From CAWUFC02 sp963921335 (GTDB lineage Bacteria > Pseudomonadota > Gammaproteobacteria > Pseudomonadales > Halieaceae): a stretch of 64,000 nt of DNA. The DNA is taken from NCBI GenBank assembly GCA_963921335.3, contig CAWUFC020000002.1:868001-932000 (forward strand), given 5' to 3'. Below the pieces are notes generated by a model. That model did no database searches. It was not told where the DNA came from and saw only the letters and a program-made list of their open reading frames with translations. This document shows, piece after piece, positions 60,788-64,000 of the stretch. Within the stretch, counting starts at the first letter, position 1; every line of letters starts with the position of its first letter. Both the position numbers and the translations under genes were made by a program.

Positions 60788-63158
60788 AGTTCACCTGCAA
60801 ACCGCAGATGCGCGGCGGCTGGATGGACGCCGAGATCTGGTTATTGGTGTAAGCACTGCTACGAGTCTTGCTCTCGATGATGTCTTCATCGAACACGTTC
60901 TGCACATAAGCAGTCACGCGCAAGTCGTACTTGCTGGAGAGGAAGTTCAAACGCAGATCGGTGCGATCAAAGGATTCAACCTGTGTATCTTCTCGATTAA
61001 AGATGGAAGACCACTGCTTGTCCTTGTACGCGTAGCTGACCACGAACTTGATATCGCCGGGTTCAAGACTCCAGGTGTAATCACCGATCAATGAGAAATG
61101 ATGCTCAGGTGACTGAATCAGCTCATTGCCTGCAAGATCACTGAACTCAGGAATAGCCTCCGTGGAATCGAAAACCTCCTGACCCATCGTCTTGATCTCA
61201 GTGTCCATGTAAGAGTAGCTGCCATAGAACATGAGAGAGTCAGTCGCTGCCCACTGAAGCTCCAGCTCGGCACCCCAAACTTCCGCTTCTTCCGCGTTCT
61301 CGAATCGGCGGGTCGTCACGCCATTATTGAACACATTAACCGGTACCTGCATGTCAGTGTAGTCGTAGTAGTACAAGGCAGCGTTAGTACGAACACGCTC
61401 GCTCTGGCTCTTAACACCCAGCTCATATGCGACCACGGACTCTTCATCCACCGCATTGTCTGGCTGCAGGTTACCAAGGATGTATCCGCCAGCTTTATAA
61501 CCGGTAGAGATCTTGCCGTAGAGCATGGTTTCGTTATCAAAGGTGTAATCCAGGCCCACTGACCAATCTGTGGAGGACCAGTCATCTTCATGCTCGGCAG
61601 TGCCTCCACCTGCGGTGATATCCCAGGCTATACGGCTCTGGGGACCCGGCGTCGGGGTTTCGGTGTTCAGCCAGGACATGCCGATCAAAGTAAACAATTG
61701 TGAGTAGACACCCTGGTCGTCCAGGATGGCGCGGCCATACTCGAAGGCCTCTTTCTCGTCTTCGGAATAACGCAGACCCAATGACAGGTGCCACTTCTCT
61801 GTCGGATAGAAATCAACCTGCCCATAGACTGCTTGGGATTTGGTTTCCAGGATACCGTTTTGCTCGTAGTAAGAAGAGTTTGGATTGGCGGGCGCATCAA
61901 TTACGCAGTAACAAAAATCTCCCGCTGGATCGGCTATCACTGGCGTTGGGAAAAGAGTACTGCCCGGCACAAAGGCCTGCAGAGGCTGCTCGTTCTCGCT
62001 CTTCCAGTAGAACAGCCCGGCAATAAACTCTACCTTGCCACCCAGATTTGAGATCAGCTGCAGCTCATGCTGATCTGACTGCTCATACTGACCCAGGTAA
62101 GTTTCATACTGAATGTCATCGCGGCTGGTTTTATCCAGGTCTTCACCAAAATCAAAGGTGTAGTCGGTATACCCGTAGATGTACCTCAGTGTGGCTTTCT
62201 CGAACTCATAGCTGACATGGGCGGTAAAAAGATCAGTCTTCTGCTCGATGTAACCCGCGTTATCCCAGTTCACCTTGTGGATGTCATCGGCGCCCGGGTT
62301 GGCTTCTTCATAACCAAACTGGGCATTGGGTACCAACTGCTCAAAATCAGTGAAGAAGTCACCCACCAGAGGGCCGGGTGATTCTGTGTTGTACGGTGAA
62401 ATCAGGTAAGCACCAGTGCGGTTCTGGTCCCACTCCTGACGCTCATACTGCATCCACACATTCAGTTTATCGGTGAGATCAAAATCGAAGGCAATAATGC
62501 CACGTGCGATATCCCTGTCGTTTACATCATCGCCGGCAATGTTCTCGACCCAGCCGTCGTTCTTGTCCATTTCAGCACCAACCAGATAACGGAAGCGATC
62601 ACCTGCAGGCCCGGACAATCGCAGACCCAACTGTTGACCTTTGTTACTGTAAACGCCGGCACGCACCTCACCACCAAACTCATCATCAGGGCGCTTGGAG
62701 ATAAAATTGGCAGCACCGCCGACAGCATTTTTGCCATACAGCGTGCCCTGCGGGCCACGCAATACCTCAACACGCTCGGTGAAGAATGATGAATCGGGAA
62801 TGCCGCCGATCTCATTGGTGTAGACACCGTCTCGATACACCGCCACACCCGGCTCCGAACCCAGGGAATTTTCTACCCTGCCCACACCGCGTATAAACAC
62901 ACGGTTGGGGTTGGTGTTGAAAGTGGTACTGGGCGTGAAGTTGGCAAGCTCAGCGTTGCTGAGAATACCCAGCTCGTCACGCATGTCGCGATCGAATGCA
63001 GTCACCGCCACAGCGACGTCCTGCAAGGATACCGCACGCTTCTCGGCAGTCACGATGACCTCTTCCAGCACCGATGATTGAGCCACGGCTGTCTGGGAAG
63101 CTGCCAGCGCTACAGCGCATGCCATCGGCTTCAGCATGTTGGTTTGAGTGGTTTTCAT
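60777..63158 (-). CDS. TonB-dependent receptor
   Basis: A 793-residue outer-membrane receptor, intact. It has a signal peptide (CAVALAASQTAVAQ), an EEVIVTAEKR region, the plug with VEVLRGPQGTLYGKNAVGGAAN near residues 128-150, barrel strands, and a C-terminal strand ending LQVNYGF, with the terminal Phe expected for barrel assembly. ATG 63158 has GAGAGGGG upstream. It lies between an SDR gene and the esterase gene on the same strand and overlaps the latter. It belongs to the group common in marine Cellvibrionales-like bacteria; the substrate is unknown. Confidence 0.92.
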   Translation of the reverse strand: MKTTQTNMLKPMACAVALAASQTAVAQSSVLEEVIVTAEKRAVSLQDVAVAVTAFDRDMRDELGILSNAELANFTPSTTFNTNPNRVFIRGVGRVENSLGSEPGVAVYRDGVYTNEIGGIPDSSFFTERVEVLRGPQGTLYGKNAVGGAANFISKRPDDEFGGEVRAGVYSNKGQQLGLRLSGPAGDRFRYLVGAEMDKNDGWVENIAGDDVNDRDIARGIIAFDFDLTDKLNVWMQYERQEWDQNRTGAYLISPYNTESPGPLVGDFFTDFEQLVPNAQFGYEEANPGADDIHKVNWDNAGYIEQKTDLFTAHVSYEFEKATLRYIYGYTDYTFDFGEDLDKTSRDDIQYETYLGQYEQSDQHELQLISNLGGKVEFIAGLFYWKSENEQPLQAFVPGSTLFPTPVIADPAGDFCYCVIDAPANPNSSYYEQNGILETKSQAVYGQVDFYPTEKWHLSLGLRYSEDEKEAFEYGRAILDDQGVYSQLFTLIGMSWLNTETPTPGPQSRIAWDITAGGGTAEHEDDWSSTDWSVGLDYTFDNETMLYGKISTGYKAGGYILGNLQPDNAVDEESVVAYELGVKSQSERVRTNAALYYYDYTDMQVPVNVFNNGVTTRRFENAEEAEVWGAELELQWAATDSLMFYGSYSYMDTEIKTMGQEVFDSTEAIPEFSDLAGNELIQSPEHHFSLIGDYTWSLEPGDIKFVVSYAYKDKQWSSIFNREDTQVESFDRTDLRLNFLSSKYDLRVTAYVQNVFDEDIIESKTRSSAYTNNQISASIQPPRICGLQVNYGF

Positions 63159-63211
63159 TGGTTTCCCCTCTCTAATATTTTATTGGGATAGTGGTACTGC
63201 GGTTTAAAACA

Positions 63212-64000
63212 CTACATTGCCGCCTGGTTGGTCTTATCAGAAAACCAGGCGGGTGCCAGTCGGGTCATGCGCTCGGCGTGCACGGCGTCTTTGCCGACCA
63301 TAATGCGACGCTGCTTCTTACTAATGCCGTCGAGTATGATCACGGCGGCTTTTTCCGGTGCGAGCCCAAAGACCTCAAAGGCCTTGAGAAACTGCTCTTT
63401 TTGTTCCTCAGTCATGTCTGCACCCACGCCACCCACAACATTGCCCTGCTCGTTAGCATTGCGAACAATATTGGTGCCAATGTGACCCGGGTGAATACTG
63501 CAGACAGTAATCTCCGTGGACTTGAGTTCCTGCTCCAGCACTTCTGTAAAACCGCGAATAGTAAATTTGGAGGCACAATAGGCAGACTGGTTCTTCATTG
63601 GGAACAGGCCAAACACGCTGGAGACATTGGCAACGACCGCTTCAGGCCTTTGTTTGAATTCAGTCAAAAATTCCTTGGTGCCATAAACCATGCCCATGAA
63701 GTTCACAGACATTACTGACTCCAAGTGGTCGTAGCCCATGTCTTCGACGCTACCGGAAAAACTGATTCCGGCATTGTTGATAATGCCGTCTACGTGTTCG
63801 TGTTCTGCCAACACCTCATCTCGAAACGATCGCCAGGCCTCCAGATTCGATACATCCAGCTTATGAGCAGTAACCCTCAGGCTGCCATTGGCCAACTCCC
63901 CGGCCAGGCGCAGGGTTTCACTGACGCCCTCTTCATTCATATCTGCCAGCGCCACCGAGGCGCCGCGGCGAAGACATTCCAACCCCAGCGCGCGGCCAAT
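63212..64000 (-). CDS. SDR oxidoreductase (5' partial)
   Basis: A short-chain dehydrogenase whose 5' end lies beyond the window; the frame is open to base 64000 and reads IGRALGLECLRRGASVALADMNEEG, the second half of a TGxxxGIG nucleotide site. Catalytic features: NNAGISFSG, NVSSVFGLFP (Ser) and YCASKFTIRGF (Tyr-x-x-x-Lys). It ends 53 bases before the TonB receptor gene. The substrate is probably a hydroxy/keto lipid or steroid, inferred from the operon. Confidence 0.88.
   Translation of the reverse strand: MGRALGLECLRRGASVALADMNEEGVSETLRLAGELANGSLRVTAHKLDVSNLEAWRSFRDEVLAEHEHVDGIINNAGISFSGSVEDMGYDHLESVMSVNFMGMVYGTKEFLTEFKQRPEAVVANVSSVFGLFPMKNQSAYCASKFTIRGFTEVLEQELKSTEITVCSIHPGHIGTNIVRNANEQGNVVGGVGADMTEEQKEQFLKAFEVFGLAPEKAAVIILDGISKKQRRIMVGKDAVHAERMTRLAPAWFSDKTNQAAM

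Noticed and set aside
1..64000. tRNA, rRNA, riboswitch, phage or insertion sequence
   Set aside because: I found no cloverleaf, rRNA segment, conserved riboswitch core, integrase or transposase sequence in reading both strands.

Overview
This window looks like chromosome of an aerobic, probably marine gammaproteobacterium. The mix of TonB-dependent receptors, a Rieske/KshA-like oxygenase, membrane sterol desaturase, Baeyer-Villiger-type monooxygenase, RTX giant adhesins and an RND pump resembles the Halieaceae/Spongiibacteraceae (OM60/NOR5-like) groups. That placement is inference from gene content; there is no rRNA, tRNA, CRISPR array, phage or insertion sequence here to anchor it.

Layout. 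(1) 1-2763: end of an Mrp/Mnh-type cation/proton antiporter operon. (2) 2806-7121: sterol-desaturase-like hydroxylase plus TonB receptor (both interrupted by in-frame TGA), divergent from a TetR regulator. (3) 7130-12956: zinc-homeostasis locus with Zur, ABC ATPase and permease, DUF3299, a COG0523 GTPase, MerC-like and DUF2796 proteins; it resembles the Vibrio Zrg system and carries three copies of a GATA-N5-TATC-like site. (4) 13075-16098: SDR (HSD10-like), enoyl-CoA hydratase, DUF1993 and glutathione S-transferase genes. (5) 15967-27318: an 11.4-kb type I secreted cadherin/Ig-like giant protein read in four pieces. (6) 27453-36821: LLM oxidoreductase, secreted DUF1592/1588-like cytochrome with its DUF1501 partner, a damaged Rieske oxygenase, a membrane-anchored flavin monooxygenase and a DUF533 protein. 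(7) 36825-49125: ilvD, an 8.6-kb RTX/cadherin giant in three pieces, an MDR oxidoreductase and a haem protein. (8) 49266-54663: TetR-controlled RND efflux operon and a HigBA toxin-antitoxin pair. (9) 54831-64000: ThuA-like lipoprotein, exported KatG, and an apparent SDR-TonB receptor-carboxylesterase-thiolase operon that could import, hydrolyse and beta-oxidise an ester substrate.

A striking feature is the number of broken long genes. Frameshifts lie in short G/C homopolymers (20108, 22600, 31000, 43594). Two adjacent nonsense codons (3304, 5904) would each revert from TGA to TGG and recreate CCAGG. Two TAG stops in unrelated giants (21689, 45320) share the 9-mer GAGGGGTAG. This pattern fits consensus or assembly error at least as well as biological decay, so the giants and the desaturase/TonB pair should be treated as possibly intact until the reads are checked. 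The Rieske gene, with a lost iron-sulfur cysteine and no start codon, is the best candidate for genuine decay.
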